Position numbers and translations under genes: made by a program. Below, piece after piece: positions 24,993 through 35,164 of a stretch of 64,000 nucleotides of DNA. The DNA comes from Candidatus Gastranaerophilales bacterium (GTDB taxonomy: Bacteria > Cyanobacteriota > Vampirovibrionia > Gastranaerophilales > Gastranaerophilaceae). The stretch spans positions 1 to 64,000 of the forward strand of contig CANQLG010000008.1 in NCBI GenBank assembly GCA_947624645.1, read 5' to 3'. Position 1 is the stretch's first letter. Each line of letters starts with the position of its first letter. Under the pieces are notes generated by a model. That model saw nothing but the letters and a program-made list of their open reading frames with translations, was not told where the DNA came from and did no database searches.

Positions 24993-25652
24993 ATGATAAA
25001 GTTGATTGAAAAACTACTTAACCTTATATATATACAACCATGCTACTTATGTAAAAGTACAAAGGAAGATACTATATTATGTTCAAAATGCAGAAAAAAA
25101 ATACATTATCTGCCAAATACTCCCTTAAAAATAATTAATGAAGTTCAGGTATATTCTTGCACAATATATGATGACATAATTAAAAAGCTTATTAAAAATC
25201 TTAAATATCATAATCAAAAATATTTAGCTAAACTTCAAGCTAAAATTATGTATGAATTTTGGAAAGAAATAAATTTGAATGAAAATTATCTTTTGCTTCC
25301 CGTTCCCATTCATAAAAACAGAAAAAAAGAACGCAAATATAATCACATGGATATAGTAGCGGATGAATTTTCTAAGCTTTCCGGATATAAAACCGATAAT
25401 AAATTTCTTATAAGAATAAAAGATACTGATAATCAATATAAATTACATAGAAAAGAGAGAATAAAAAATATAAAAGGTGCATTTGGCTTAAATCAAAAAA
25501 CAACAGCACCCGAGAAAACTCAAGCGCTGTTAATTTTAGATGATATAACTTCAACGGGAGCAACTCTTGAAGAAATTATTAATCTTCTGAAGCAAAACGG
25601 TTATAAAAATATAACAGCTTTAACTCTTGCCACTCCTGATATTTGGAATTAA
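24993..25652 (+). CDS. ComF-type phosphoribosyltransferase
   Basis: About 219 residues from the ATG at 24993; an upstream in-frame TTG is less likely. An N-terminal zinc-ribbon (CYLCK ... CSKCRKK) precedes a phosphoribosyltransferase fold with the PRPP-binding LILDDITSTGATLEE motif near the C-terminus. The central NRKKERKYNHMDIVADEFSK corresponds to the family R-x-R-x-x-N-Q-x-x-L region, though the glutamine is replaced by His. ComF proteins act in DNA uptake and related DNA transactions. With pilT elsewhere in the window, transformation ability is possible but unproven. Confidence 0.85.
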   Translation: MIKLIEKLLNLIYIQPCYLCKSTKEDTILCSKCRKKIHYLPNTPLKIINEVQVYSCTIYDDIIKKLIKNLKYHNQKYLAKLQAKIMYEFWKEINLNENYLLLPVPIHKNRKKERKYNHMDIVADEFSKLSGYKTDNKFLIRIKDTDNQYKLHRKERIKNIKGAFGLNQKTTAPEKTQALLILDDITSTGATLEEIINLLKQNGYKNITALTLATPDIWN

Positions 25653-25662
25653 TATTGATTTA

Positions 25663-26781
25663 TTATACTGCTTGTTTTGTCATGTTCAAACATTTAACGA
25701 CCGTATCAACAACTGTTTGTTGTTCTTCCGGAGTTATTTCGGGGAACATCGGAAGCGACATTACAAGTTTTGTGTCTTTTTCGGTCAACGGCAGGTCACC
25801 TTCTTTGTATCCGAGGTTTTTATGTAATTTTTGTAAATGCAGCGGAACGGGATAATAAATCATTGCTCCGATACCGTTTTCCTGTAATAATTGATGAACT
25901 TGGTCACGGTTTTCTATTCTTATTGTATATTGATGGTAAACGCAATAAGAGTTTTCAATTTCTTTAGGAGTCAATATCTCAGGATATTTAGCAAACATTT
26001 CATTATATCTGTAAGCGTTTTCTCTTCTTTTAGCATTCCATTCATTAACGTAAGGCATTTTAACTCTCAAAATGGCAGCTTGAATTTCATCAAGTCTTGA
26101 GTTAACTCCAAGTTCATCATGATAGTATCTGACGGCACCGCCATGGTTTCTTAAAGCAATAACTCTGTTATAAAGTTTTTCATCGTTGCAGGTAATCATA
26201 CCGCCATCGCCCATACCGCCTAAATTTTTGGTCGGATAGAAGCTAAAGCACCCGAAATCTCCGAATGAACCAACTTTTTGTCCTTTATATTCAGCCCCGA
26301 TAGCTTGACAGCAGTCTTCTACTACTTTTAAATTATGGCGTTTAGCTATATCCGTTATTTTATCCATTTCGGCAGGCTGTCCGTACAAATGAACCGGAAT
26401 TATAGCTTTTGTTCTCGGGGTAATTGCCGCTTCTATTTTATTTGCATCAATATTAAAAGTATCGGAATTAATATCAACAAATACGGGAGTTGCACCTGCT
26501 AATCCTATTGCGCTTGCTGTTGCTACAAAGGTAAATGCTGTTGTTATAACTTCATCACCTTTTCCGATATCTAAAGCTCTGAGGGCTAAATGCAGTGCAT
26601 CAGTACCTGAATTTAATCCTACGGAATATTTTGTTCCCACAAATTCTGAAAATTCCGTTTGGAACGCTTTATTATGTTTACCCAATATATATGAACCCGA
26701 AGCCAATACTTCAATTACTTCTTTTTCAATTTCTTTGCCTATTTTGGCATATTGTCTTTTTGAATCTAAAATCGGTATCAT
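25663..26781 (-). CDS. DegT/DnrJ/EryC1/StrS family aminotransferase
   Basis: PLP-dependent sugar aminotransferase that aminates a nucleotide-linked keto-sugar for surface glycan synthesis. The 372-residue chain has the family [14 protein letters not shown] cofactor region, [27 protein letters not shown] and catalytic Lys185 in [19 protein letters not shown] precedes the ATG. It is not in an operon with other sugar genes but sits close to a family 2 glycosyltransferase. It is convergent with the comF-like gene, the two stops being 10 nt apart. The sugar substrate cannot be told. Confidence 0.92.
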   Translation of the reverse strand: MIPILDSKRQYAKIGKEIEKEVIEVLASGSYILGKHNKAFQTEFSEFVGTKYSVGLNSGTDALHLALRALDIGKGDEVITTAFTFVATASAIGLAGATPVFVDINSDTFNIDANKIEAAITPRTKAIIPVHLYGQPAEMDKITDIAKRHNLKVVEDCCQAIGAEYKGQKVGSFGDFGCFSFYPTKNLGGMGDGGMITCNDEKLYNRVIALRNHGGAVRYYHDELGVNSRLDEIQAAILRVKMPYVNEWNAKRRENAYRYNEMFAKYPEILTPKEIENSYCVYHQYTIRIENRDQVHQLLQENGIGAMIYYPVPLHLQKLHKNLGYKEGDLPLTEKDTKLVMSLPMFPEITPEEQQTVVDTVVKCLNMTKQAV

Positions 26782-26881
26782 TTTTATCTCCTTAACTTCC
26801 TTTACCCTATATTATTAGTTTAACACAGCTTTATTGTGCCTTTACATATTCTTAATATATTATGATTTATATCCGTAAAAA

Positions 26882-26892
26882 TATAATATAAT
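26882..26892 (+). promoter_or_regulatory. Overlapping -10 elements before glycosyltransferase
   Basis: Two overlapping TATAAT hexamers (26882-26887 and 26887-26892) end 11 and 6 nt before the ATG at 26899, with no ribosome-binding site. The message may be leaderless or have a leader of a few bases. Confidence 0.4.
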
Positions 26893-26898
26893 ATTTAT

Positions 26899-27861
26899 AT
26901 GTTTTTTAATAATATAAAAATTTCCGTTATTATACCCGTTTATAATCCCGATACAGCTTTATTAAAAGAGGCTTTAAATTCTTGTTTAAATCAAACCGTA
27001 AAAAACATAGAAATAATTCTTATAGATGACGGAAGCAAAGTTTCGTTTAAAAATGATATTAAAAACTTAATTTCTTTAAAAAATATCAAATTTATTCGAT
27101 TAAAACAAAATCAAGGTGCAGGATATGCCAGAAATATAGGTATAAAAAAAGCAAAAGGTGAATTTATTGCTTTTCTTGACGGTGATGATTATTTTTATTC
27201 ATCCGATTCGCTTGAAAAACTTTATGATTTGGCAAAAAAAACAAATCTAAATGTTATTGCGGGTATACCTTTCCAAGATAACGGTGATGATTTCTCTCAA
27301 ATAATTTGGAGTTTTAAAGATTATATTAATCTTTTTTCCAATAAGGTTGCCAATATCCATGATTATCAAATATGTTACGGATTTTGGAGCTTCTTATATA
27401 ACAGAAAATTTTTGGTTAAAAATAATTTATTCTTTAACGATTTAAAAAGATTTCAAGACCCAATATGGTTATTTAGTGTTTTAAATAAATGTGAAAATTT
27501 TTACGGCTCTGATGTTCGATTTTATGTGCACCGAGTGAAAAATATGCTTAATTTCAATTGGGACGAACAAAAATTAAAAGATTATTATAAAGGAATAACT
27601 TATCTTGTACGAGAGTCTTATAATTTAAAATTATACGATTTACATACTTTTTTATACAGAAAATCTCTTTTTTGGGAATTTCCTTTGATTCAAAAAGCAA
27701 AAGATACAATTAATCTTGATTTAACACTTGAGGCAAATAATTTAATAAATTCATTTAATTTTGGGGTTATTACCGAAAATGAACCTGAATTGCCTGTAAT
27801 AAGTTCTTTTGAAGATTACAAAAATTTGGATATCAAAAAATTTGATAAATTTAACTATTAA
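26899..27861 (+). CDS. Family 2 glycosyltransferase
   Basis: GT-A fold transferase of 320 residues. ISVIIPVYNPDTALLKEALN, EIILIDDGSK, GAGYARNIGIKKAKGEFIAF and the metal-binding FLDGDDYF (about residue 95) are standard. The C-terminal half is aromatic, containing RFQDPIWLF where the catalytic ED/QD-type acidic motif is expected, and lacks membrane segments. It resembles the transferase at 3335 in its N-terminal domain but differs in the C-terminal half. It probably acts on a surface glycan. The stop overlaps the convergent kinase gene by 11 bp. Confidence 0.88.
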   Translation: MFFNNIKISVIIPVYNPDTALLKEALNSCLNQTVKNIEIILIDDGSKVSFKNDIKNLISLKNIKFIRLKQNQGAGYARNIGIKKAKGEFIAFLDGDDYFYSSDSLEKLYDLAKKTNLNVIAGIPFQDNGDDFSQIIWSFKDYINLFSNKVANIHDYQICYGFWSFLYNRKFLVKNNLFFNDLKRFQDPIWLFSVLNKCENFYGSDVRFYVHRVKNMLNFNWDEQKLKDYYKGITYLVRESYNLKLYDLHTFLYRKSLFWEFPLIQKAKDTINLDLTLEANNLINSFNFGVITENEPELPVISSFEDYKNLDIKKFDKFNY

Positions 27862-28924
27862 TTTTAATCGGCAGTGAGAAAGTTATGGAAGTTCCGTTAT
27901 CGGAATTTGAAGCAAAAATATGTCCGTTATGTGCTTCTATTATTCTTCGGCAGTTATATAGTTCCAAACTGAACCCGACTTTTCTGAATTTGTTTGAGCA
28001 TGTTAAATATTCTTCAAAAATTCCGCTTAAATTATCATTTTTTTGTACATAGCCGTTATCTGTTACTGATACGGTAATATCATCCAAAGTACTATCTATA
28101 TTTATATATATTTTGGAGTCGGTTGAACTTTGCTCCGAAGCATTTATTATCAAATTGTTTATAACTTTTGTTATTTCATCTTTATCAAATTCAACGGGCG
28201 AAATTTTTCCGTTTATAATAAGCTCTATGGTCTGGTTCTTTTTATCAAGAACTTTCATTAGTTTATTACATCTTTCTTTTATTAAATCAATAAGCGAGTA
28301 TTCCTGTTTTTGAAGTTCAAATAAATCAATCTCGTTTTTATATTTAATAAGCAGATTATCAGCCATATATATCATAAATCGACAGGAGTTAAGTAATTCT
28401 TCGATAACATTTTTTAATTTAGTATCTAAAGTGCCGAATTTATTCTTTAATACTAATTCAAGAATTTGTATATTTGCTCTCATCGGATTTTTTAAATCAT
28501 GTGAGATTATGTCTATAAACGTTTCTTTTTGAATTCTGTTTTTAACTTCTTGAGTTACATCTTGAATAATTACACTATAACCTTTAATTTTATTTTTTCT
28601 GTTTTTTATTTTGGTTAAATGTATATTAACCGGAATATTTTGGAAAGCATTATTGTCATTTAATATCATTTTTAAGAAAAGATGATTTTTATCTGAATTT
28701 TTAAAATTTTCTATATTAATTCTTACATTTTCATTTAAGAAATTATCCGCAACATCAAACAGTGTATATTTGCCGTTATCGGTTATATATTTTGAATTGT
28801 GGAAAATGATATTAAACTTATCATCTGTAACAAGAATATCATCATTATTATATTTGGAGATATGCATAAGTACTTCATGCATAACATCAATATCTTTATT
28901 AAAAATATGTGAAGTAAAGCCCAT
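27851..28924 (-). CDS. PAS-domain histidine kinase
   Basis: A soluble sensor kinase of 357 residues without membrane segments. Residues about 25-125 form a PAS-like sensor (ILVTDDKFNIIFHNSKY ... GYSVIIQDVTQEV). The dimerisation domain contains the H-box IDIISHDLKNPMRA with His142 as phosphoacceptor. The ATPase domain has an N-box (VINNLIINASEQS), a G1 box (VTDNGYV) and a final GTSITFSLPI. Some ATP-lid glycines are less typical. No response regulator gene adjoins it, so it is an orphan kinase in this window. Signal unknown. Confidence 0.87.
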   Translation of the reverse strand: MGFTSHIFNKDIDVMHEVLMHISKYNNDDILVTDDKFNIIFHNSKYITDNGKYTLFDVADNFLNENVRINIENFKNSDKNHLFLKMILNDNNAFQNIPVNIHLTKIKNRKNKIKGYSVIIQDVTQEVKNRIQKETFIDIISHDLKNPMRANIQILELVLKNKFGTLDTKLKNVIEELLNSCRFMIYMADNLLIKYKNEIDLFELQKQEYSLIDLIKERCNKLMKVLDKKNQTIELIINGKISPVEFDKDEITKVINNLIINASEQSSTDSKIYINIDSTLDDITVSVTDNGYVQKNDNLSGIFEEYLTCSNKFRKVGFSLELYNCRRIIEAHNGHIFASNSDNGTSITFSLPIKINS

Positions 28925-28998
28925 ATAATAACTGTATTAAAATAACAGAAAAATATTATTAGCCGACAGGTTATTAAAAAATACAATTTTAAATAACA

Positions 28999-30336
28999 CT
29001 ATTTACCGATGCAGAAATTATCGAAGATATTATTTAAAATATCATCCGTAATGACTTCACCTGAAACTTCACTTATATACATTAAAGCAGATTTAACATC
29101 AATGGAAATAAGGTCTTGAATTTGTTTGGTTTGCGCACCGATTAATGCGTTAATTAAAGCATTTTTTGTTTCTTCCAAGCATTTTTGCTGCCTTTTATTG
29201 GTTATAAATTCCACTTCATTTAAATTTTGAGTTAAAACGGCAGACTTAATTTTTTGTTTTAAAGAATTAAGATTATCACCTGTTTTTAAAGATAAACAAA
29301 CTGCATCATTGTCTTTGTTTGATGTAAGGTCGGATTTTGTACCTATTTTTATGTAATTTTTATCTTTAATTGAATTAAAGATTTCATTATCTTCCTTTGT
29401 ATAACCTTCGCTTAAATCATACAAAAACAAAACAATATCAGCTTCAGAGAGATATTTTTTTGAAAAATCAATTCCGATAGCTTCAACCTTATTAATATTT
29501 TCACAATCACGTATGCCTGCCGTATCAATAATAGTAGCTAAAACTCCGTCTATATCAAGGGTTTCCTGAAGACAATCTCTTGTAGTACCTGCAATATCGG
29601 TTACAATCGCACGTTCTAAATTTAACAACGCATTAAATAATGAGGATTTTCCCACATTAGGTCTGCCAGCAAGCACAATTTTTATTCCTTGCCTGTATAT
29701 ATTTGAGCTTTTTGAAAAACTCAAAATATAATTTATTTTTTCAATTATATTCTCAAGAGTTGTTTCAATATAAGAATATTCAGGTTCTTTAACATCTTCA
29801 GGGAAATCAACGGCAGCAATAATTTTAGATAATAGCTCCATAATTTTCTGTCTGATAGCAGAGGTTTCAACGGAAAGTTTACCGAAAAGATTTTTTGCCG
29901 AATTAACCGCAAAACTTTCGGTTGGTGCATGGATTATATCAAGAACCGCTTCGGCTTGTGATAAATCCATTTTCTTATTTAAAAAAGCTCTTTTTGTATA
30001 TTCGCCTTTTTGAGCGGGACGGGCGCCGTATTTATAAGTTAAATCAAGAATTTTATTTGTAATATATATTCCGCCATGGCATTGAATTTCAATAATATCT
30101 TCACCCGTATAGCTGTTAGGGGCTTTAAAAGGCAATACAATAACGTCATCAATTTTTGCGGAATCTTCCAAAATATTTCCATGATAGATTCTTCCGGCTT
30201 CAAGATTTTTTATTGAAAACATTTTTTCAATAATATTAAAAGCCTTATTACCCGACATACGAATAATACTGACTCCGCCATTACCTATCGGAGTTGCTAT
30301 TGCACTAATTGTATCTGTTTCATACTGATTTTGCAT
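28999..30336 (-). CDS. mnmE: tRNA modification GTPase MnmE
   Basis: GTPase that with MnmG builds the 5-carboxymethylaminomethyl group on wobble U34 of certain tRNAs. I place the start at the ATG at 30336 (MQNQYETDTISAIATP) with GGAG upstream; an upstream start at 30366 would overlap bioB. The folate-binding N-domain has ATPIGNGGVSIIRMSG. The G domain has GRPNVGKSSL, the TDIAGTTRD switch, DTAGIRD and a GTKSDL motif. The C-terminus ends in the catalytic CIGK. It lies 16 nt after bioB and is likely cotranscribed. Confidence 0.95.
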   Translation of the reverse strand: MQNQYETDTISAIATPIGNGGVSIIRMSGNKAFNIIEKMFSIKNLEAGRIYHGNILEDSAKIDDVIVLPFKAPNSYTGEDIIEIQCHGGIYITNKILDLTYKYGARPAQKGEYTKRAFLNKKMDLSQAEAVLDIIHAPTESFAVNSAKNLFGKLSVETSAIRQKIMELLSKIIAAVDFPEDVKEPEYSYIETTLENIIEKINYILSFSKSSNIYRQGIKIVLAGRPNVGKSSLFNALLNLERAIVTDIAGTTRDCLQETLDIDGVLATIIDTAGIRDCENINKVEAIGIDFSKKYLSEADIVLFLYDLSEGYTKEDNEIFNSIKDKNYIKIGTKSDLTSNKDNDAVCLSLKTGDNLNSLKQKIKSAVLTQNLNEVEFITNKRQQKCLEETKNALINALIGAQTKQIQDLISIDVKSALMYISEVSGEVITDDILNNIFDNFCIGK

Positions 30337-30352
30337 AACTGCTCCGACGGTA

Positions 30353-31279
30353 TTACTCCATAACAAGGTTGAGTTCTTTAAGCATTTCTTTATCTTCTTT
30401 GGAATTTGAACCAGCTGTTGTTAAGTAATTACCAACCAATAAAGAATTAATTCCGGCTTGAATACCGAGTTTTTGATTAGCTTCACTTAATCTTGTTGTT
30501 CTTCCGCCTGCGTATCTGAGCATAGCATTTGGCAATATCATTCTGAATATACAAATCGTTTTTAAAATTTCTTCTTCGTCAATTTTATTTTCATATCCCT
30601 CTAATTGAGTACCTTTTATGGGATTTAAAAAATTAATCGGAACTGTTTTAGGATTTAATTCTTTTAAAGAAAATGCCATATCGATTCTGTCTTCTCTTGT
30701 TTCACCCATACCGATAATGACTCCGCAGCAAGCTTCCATTCCGTATTTTTGAATCATTTTAACGGTATTGACTCTGTCGGAAAATTTATGTGTAGTACAG
30801 ATTGATTTATGGTAATTTTCGGAAGTATTAATATTATGATTGTATCTTTCAACACCTGCTTCTTTAATACGTTTAACCTGTTCTTCGGATAATAATCCTA
30901 AAGATGCACAGCAATGTATTCCGTCAATAGAAGCAACCTGCCTAATCATTTCAAGTATTTTTTCAAAGTCCGAATCAGATGGAACTCTGCCCGATGTAAC
31001 TATACAAAATCTTGTTGCACCGTTTTCTTTTGCGCTTAATGCCGCTTTTTTTACTGTTTCTGTATCCAACAGAGGATGACATTGTATTTCGGCATGATTG
31101 TGTTTACTTTGTGCGCAATATTTGCAGTTTTCGGAGCATGCTCCTGTTTTTGCGCTAATTATGCTGCAAGCTTCTACTTTATTATCAAAATTTTCTTTCG
31201 TAATCTTATTTGATAATTCTATTAATTCCGTTAACGGTTTTTCATACATTTTAAGGTAATATTCTTTAGTATATTCCAT
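30353..31279 (-). CDS. bioB: Biotin synthase
   Basis: Radical SAM enzyme that inserts sulphur into dethiobiotin. The 308-residue chain contains the cluster motif CSENCKYCAQS (Cys48, Cys52, Cys55), the second-cluster region with FCIVTSGR, YNHNINTSENYH, and GMGETREDRIDMAF, and the late RYAGGRTTRLSEANQ with the conserved arginine. GGAGAG precedes the ATG. No other bio genes are in the window, so the organism may take up dethiobiotin or carry the rest elsewhere. Cotranscribed with mnmE. Confidence 0.95.
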   Translation of the reverse strand: MEYTKEYYLKMYEKPLTELIELSNKITKENFDNKVEACSIISAKTGACSENCKYCAQSKHNHAEIQCHPLLDTETVKKAALSAKENGATRFCIVTSGRVPSDSDFEKILEMIRQVASIDGIHCCASLGLLSEEQVKRIKEAGVERYNHNINTSENYHKSICTTHKFSDRVNTVKMIQKYGMEACCGVIIGMGETREDRIDMAFSLKELNPKTVPINFLNPIKGTQLEGYENKIDEEEILKTICIFRMILPNAMLRYAGGRTTRLSEANQKLGIQAGINSLLVGNYLTTAGSNSKEDKEMLKELNLVME

Positions 31280-31359
31280 AGTCTCTCCAATAACTTAATA
31301 TTATATATATTGGTATTATGCTACAAACTTAACTAAAATACATCTTTTTTTTGTAAATC

Positions 31360-31388
31360 TTGACTGATAGCAGTTATTATCCTTTAAT
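31360..31388 (+). promoter_or_regulatory. Promoter with -10 element abutting a start codon
   Basis: TTGACT (31360-31365), a 17-bp spacer and TTTAAT (31383-31388) end 8 nt before the ATG at 31397. No ribosome-binding site lies between, so a leaderless transcript is expected. Confidence 0.6.
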
Positions 31389-31396
31389 ATTAGTTT

Positions 31397-32437
31397 ATGA
31401 ACGATTTATCCATACCGACAAGAATATTAAAAGGTATAAATACAAGTTCTTCAATAGGCATGTTTGCCCGTGATACAGGCGGATGTTTACTGTCTAAACT
31501 TGCAGTATCAAGAAGTAAAGACGAAGCGAAAGAGATAGGATTTGCGGAACTTAGTGAATCCGCTTTGTTTTATTTTTCCGCTCCGTTTGTTGCAAAAGCA
31601 ACATCAAAGATATTTTCAAAAAAATATAATCTGGAAAAAGATATGATTTCGACCCCCGTAAAGGAAATGGCAAATATCGGGGCCGAGAAATTAAAAAATA
31701 TAAAACTTGCTAAATTCGGACAAATTATGTCGACTTTTGGTGTAATTCTGCCGATTGTCTTTGCGATAGCTCCCGTTAGAAACATATTAACTTATGCTAA
31801 AAACGGTAAAGAAGATTTTACGGATGTTGTGGGATTAAAAAAGGAAAATACAAAAGCTCAACAAGAACTTGCCAAACAAAAAGCAAAAAAATTAATAGCA
31901 AAATTAAGTACGGTTAGCGTTACTTCAATTGCCATATTGGCAGGTATTTTAGCCGCCGCAAAAAATGATAAAATATATGAATTGGTTAACCCCTTTATTT
32001 CAAAAATGGTTAAAACATTTGATTTTACAAAAACGGGTGATTTAAAACTTGCTCACTACGGAGCTTTTATTTATCCCGTCAGTATTGCAAGCTACTTTTA
32101 TGCTTCCAGAGACAAATATGAAAAACAGGAAAATGCAAGAAGATTCTCTGTTACGGTTCCTTTAATGTTTTTTGGCGAAAAAGTAATAGAAAAACCGATA
32201 CACAAAGGTTTTGATAAATTATTTAACACAAAAGTTATGGAAAATGGTCTGATAAAATCTTATGATGAAATATTAAAACTGCCTGAATCCATAAGAAATC
32301 AATATTTAAAAAGTAAAAATTGGAGTTATGGCTTGACTTTCTTAATTAATACGGTATTAATAGGAGCGGCAGTCGGAGTTTTGAACCGAATAGCCACTAA
32401 AAAACGCTATAATAAAGAAAATAAAGAAAATTTATAA
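31397..32437 (+). CDS. Multi-spanning membrane protein, unrecognised family
   Basis: A 346-residue protein with several hydrophobic stretches (around 54-66, 105-122, 170-187, 215-235 and 320-338) separated by Lys-rich loops, ending in a basic tail. The N-terminal [10 protein letters not shown] resembles LNTRVFKGLN of the small protein at 57138. General layout resembles the membrane proteins at 35412 and 36529, although direct alignment is weak. No signal peptide or catalytic motif is visible. The message is probably leaderless. Its stop overlaps that of thrC by 6 bp. Function unknown. Confidence 0.7.
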   Translation: MNDLSIPTRILKGINTSSSIGMFARDTGGCLLSKLAVSRSKDEAKEIGFAELSESALFYFSAPFVAKATSKIFSKKYNLEKDMISTPVKEMANIGAEKLKNIKLAKFGQIMSTFGVILPIVFAIAPVRNILTYAKNGKEDFTDVVGLKKENTKAQQELAKQKAKKLIAKLSTVSVTSIAILAGILAAAKNDKIYELVNPFISKMVKTFDFTKTGDLKLAHYGAFIYPVSIASYFYASRDKYEKQENARRFSVTVPLMFFGEKVIEKPIHKGFDKLFNTKVMENGLIKSYDEILKLPESIRNQYLKSKNWSYGLTFLINTVLIGAAVGVLNRIATKKRYNKENKENL

Positions 32438-33499
32438 ATTAATTATTTTTAGAATTTCATGTAAATCAGCTTTTGTTTTCTTAACCTCTGAATTAGAATA
32501 TTTTATTGCACTGTCGGGATCTTTTAATCCGTTACCTGTTAAAATACAAACAGATGTTGAATCTTCTTTAATCAATCCTGATTTGTTAGCTTTAATAAGA
32601 CCGGCAACAGATGCGGCACTGCCCGGTTCCGCCAATATTCCTTCTTCTGATGCCATTAATTTATAAGCTTCAATAATTTCATTATCCGTAACTGAGTCAA
32701 TAGTACCATTAGACAGGTCACGAGCACGTTCAGCTTGTTTCCAGCTTGCAGGATTTCCTATTCTTATTGCTGTTGCAATAGTTTCGGGATGAAGAATTCT
32801 TTGACCTTTAACGATAGCTGCTGCACCTTCTGCTTCATATCCCATCATTTTAGGCAGATGTGAGGATTTTTTTAATGCAAAAAATTCTTCATAACCTTTA
32901 AAATATGCAGTAATATTTCCTGCGTTTCCGACGGGGATAAAATGATAATCAGGTGCATCACCAAGTGCTTCTATTATTTCAAATGCACCTGTCTTTTGAC
33001 CTTCAATTCTGTACGGGTTGACGGAATTTACAAGTGTAATAGGCGAATTTTTAGAGATTTCTATAACCATTTCAAGTGCTTCATCAAAATTACCCTGAAT
33101 AGCAATAATCTCCGCACCGTACATCATTGCTTGAGAAAGTTTTCCCAATGCTATATAACCGTCAGGAATTAAAACAAAAACTCTTACACCTGCCTTAGCA
33201 CCGTATGCAGCCGCAGCCGCACTGGTGTTTCCTGTTGAGGCACATATTATTGCTTTAGAACCGTCTTCGACAGCTTTGGTAACTGCCATTGTCATACCCC
33301 GGTCTTTAAAACTTCCCGTCGGATTTGCACCCTCATATTTTAGATATAAATTACCTTTTAGTCCGATTCTTTTGGCTAAATTATCCGCTTTTATTAAAGG
33401 AGTATTACCTTCATTTAACGTTATTATCGGAGTTTTATCCGTTACGGGTAAATATTGTCTGTATTTATTAATCAATCCTTGATAATGATTCTTTTCCAT
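32432..33499 (-). CDS. thrC: Threonine synthase
   Basis: PLP enzyme converting O-phosphohomoserine to threonine. The 355-residue chain is the shorter class. [14 protein letters not shown], the PLP lysine Lys65 in [27 protein letters not shown], the phosphate-binding PVGNAGN and late [10 protein letters not shown] are all typical. AAGGAG precedes the ATG. It follows hom by 12 nt on the same strand, forming a hom-thrC pair; the missing kinase gene thrB is next to dnaN. Confidence 0.95.
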   Translation of the reverse strand: MEKNHYQGLINKYRQYLPVTDKTPIITLNEGNTPLIKADNLAKRIGLKGNLYLKYEGANPTGSFKDRGMTMAVTKAVEDGSKAIICASTGNTSAAAAAYGAKAGVRVFVLIPDGYIALGKLSQAMMYGAEIIAIQGNFDEALEMVIEISKNSPITLVNSVNPYRIEGQKTGAFEIIEALGDAPDYHFIPVGNAGNITAYFKGYEEFFALKKSSHLPKMMGYEAEGAAAIVKGQRILHPETIATAIRIGNPASWKQAERARDLSNGTIDSVTDNEIIEAYKLMASEEGILAEPGSAASVAGLIKANKSGLIKEDSTSVCILTGNGLKDPDSAIKYSNSEVKKTKADLHEILKIINL

Positions 33500-33511
33500 T
33501 ACTTTATCTCC

Positions 33512-34783
33512 TTAGTTCATAACCCTTAAAAGGTTATTAATCTTTTTTATTTTTTCCGCATTTAACATTTCTTTTAGTGCATTTTGAATGTCCGATTCTT
33601 TACTTAGTTCAGTTATAACAACGATTTCGGCAGTGTTATCATTATTAATCCCTTTTTGCATAATAGTATTAATATTTATGTTGTGTTTACCGCAGACAGT
33701 TCCGATAAGTCCTATTGCCCCGGGGTTATTACTTGCCGTAATAGATATAAAATATTCATTATAGGTATCTCCTATATTTATTTGTTCGGCATAATCACTA
33801 TGATTACAAACAGTTTGCGGCAAAGGGTTTTGAGTTGTTTCAAGCTCTGATGCAAGTACTAATAAATCACCTGCTACGCTGCTTGAAGTCGGCATTGCAC
33901 CTGCACCTTCACCTGTTAATATTAAATCACCTACGGGATAGCCTGTTAACATTATTGAATTTGTTGCATTATCTATTTTTGCAAGTAAATGTTTTTTTGC
34001 TACAAGCATCGGATGCACTCTTACGTCAATTTTTCCGTCCTCTAATACCTGTCCTAATGCAATAAGTTTTATTCTGTATCCTAATTCTTTTGCGGACTTT
34101 ATATCTTGAGCGGTAATTTTTGTTATGCCTTCACGGTATATTTTATTAATATCAATCTTTTTATTAAAAGAAATCGTGGATAAAACAGCTAATTTATAAG
34201 CCGCATCATAACCCTCTACATCACCTGTCGGATTAGTTTCGGCATAACCGAGTTCTTGAGCTTCTTTTAATGCTGTTTCATAACTCATTCCTTTTTCAGA
34301 CATTTTTGTCAGTATATAATTTGTTGTTCCATTCAGTATTGCCGCAATTTTTGTTATTTTATTGGCACTCAGGATGGTTTTTATCGGCATAATTATCGGG
34401 ATTCCGCCTGCAACTGCCGCTTCATACAATATAATTACATTATTTTCTTTTGCTAAAGCAAATAATTCGCTTCCTCGTTTCGCAAGAAGTTCTTTATTTG
34501 CAGTAATTATATGTTTTTTGTTTTTTATTGCATCTTTTAATATGTCAAATGTCGGTTCAACATTTCCTGCCACCTCAATAACCACATCAATTTCAGGATT
34601 TGAGGTAATTTCATAAGGATTGTCGGTCAATAGATTTGTATCAAAATTTTCAATTTCTCTTTTTTTATTAATGTCTTTTACTGCAATTTTTAATATTTTT
34701 ATGTTATCAAACGATTTTAATACTTTATAAACGCCTGTACCTACCGTACCAAAACCTATCAATCCTACTTTTAATGATTTCAT
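33512..34783 (-). CDS. hom: Homoserine dehydrogenase with ACT domain
   Basis: Reduces aspartate semialdehyde to homoserine with NAD(P)H. I choose the ATG at 34783 (MKSLKVGLIG), preceded by CGGAG; the upstream extension is hydrophobic and unlike the family. About 423 residues: cofactor loop GFGTVGTGVYKVL, TANKELLAKRG, the GGIPIIMPIK and LNGTTNYILTKM regions, and PTGDVEGYDAAYK. The C-terminal ACT domain (ISITASNNPGAIGLIG onward) suggests feedback inhibition by threonine, as in characterised relatives. Confidence 0.95.
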   Translation of the reverse strand: MKSLKVGLIGFGTVGTGVYKVLKSFDNIKILKIAVKDINKKREIENFDTNLLTDNPYEITSNPEIDVVIEVAGNVEPTFDILKDAIKNKKHIITANKELLAKRGSELFALAKENNVIILYEAAVAGGIPIIMPIKTILSANKITKIAAILNGTTNYILTKMSEKGMSYETALKEAQELGYAETNPTGDVEGYDAAYKLAVLSTISFNKKIDINKIYREGITKITAQDIKSAKELGYRIKLIALGQVLEDGKIDVRVHPMLVAKKHLLAKIDNATNSIMLTGYPVGDLILTGEGAGAMPTSSSVAGDLLVLASELETTQNPLPQTVCNHSDYAEQINIGDTYNEYFISITASNNPGAIGLIGTVCGKHNININTIMQKGINNDNTAEIVVITELSKESDIQNALKEMLNAEKIKKINNLLRVMN

Positions 34784-34834
34784 ATTTTCTCCGATAATTT
34801 TATATATGCATATTAAACCATAAGCAAAACCAAT

Positions 34835-34868
34835 AAAAAAGGAGATACTGTCAGGCATCTCCTTTTTT
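34835..34868 (-). terminator. Bidirectional-type terminator
   Basis: A perfect 12-bp inverted repeat, AAAAAAGGAGAT and ATCTCCTTTTTT, with a 10-nt loop, lies 17 bp after the zinc-ribbon gene stop and upstream of hom. It should end the zinc-ribbon transcript. Confidence 0.85.
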
Positions 34869-34885
34869 TATGAAAAATACTTATT

Positions 34886-35164
34886 TTATTGAGCTTCAGC
34901 TGCTTTCATTGCGGCATAACAATCTTTACAGTATACTTCTTTACCTTCAATAGGTTTAAAAGGAACTTTAGTTTGGCATCCGCATTTAGAACAGGTGACT
35001 TCATAAAGTTTTCTTCTGTTTTTTTGTCTTCTGTTTTTTCTGCATTCAGGGCAACGTTTAGGTTTGTTAACGAGACCTCTTTGTGCATAGAATTCTTGTT
35101 CGCCTGCCGTGAATACAAATTCACTTCCGCAATCTTCGCAAATAAGCTTTTCGTCTTCGTACAT
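34886..35164 (-). CDS. Small double zinc-ribbon protein
   Basis: A 92-residue protein with three CxxC-type pairs: CEDCGSEF, CPECRKN, CSKCGCQ, and a final CKDCY. The first half resembles the zinc-ribbon (zf-trcl) family with FTAGEQEFYAQRGL, followed by an Arg/Lys-rich linker, and the second half is the CxxC-x(n)-CxxC module often attached to it. AAGGAG precedes the ATG and a strong terminator follows, so it is monocistronic. The basic linker hints at nucleic-acid binding, perhaps ribosome-linked; that is inference. Confidence 0.85.
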   Translation of the reverse strand: MYEDEKLICEDCGSEFVFTAGEQEFYAQRGLVNKPKRCPECRKNRRQKNRRKLYEVTCSKCGCQTKVPFKPIEGKEVYCKDCYAAMKAAEAQ

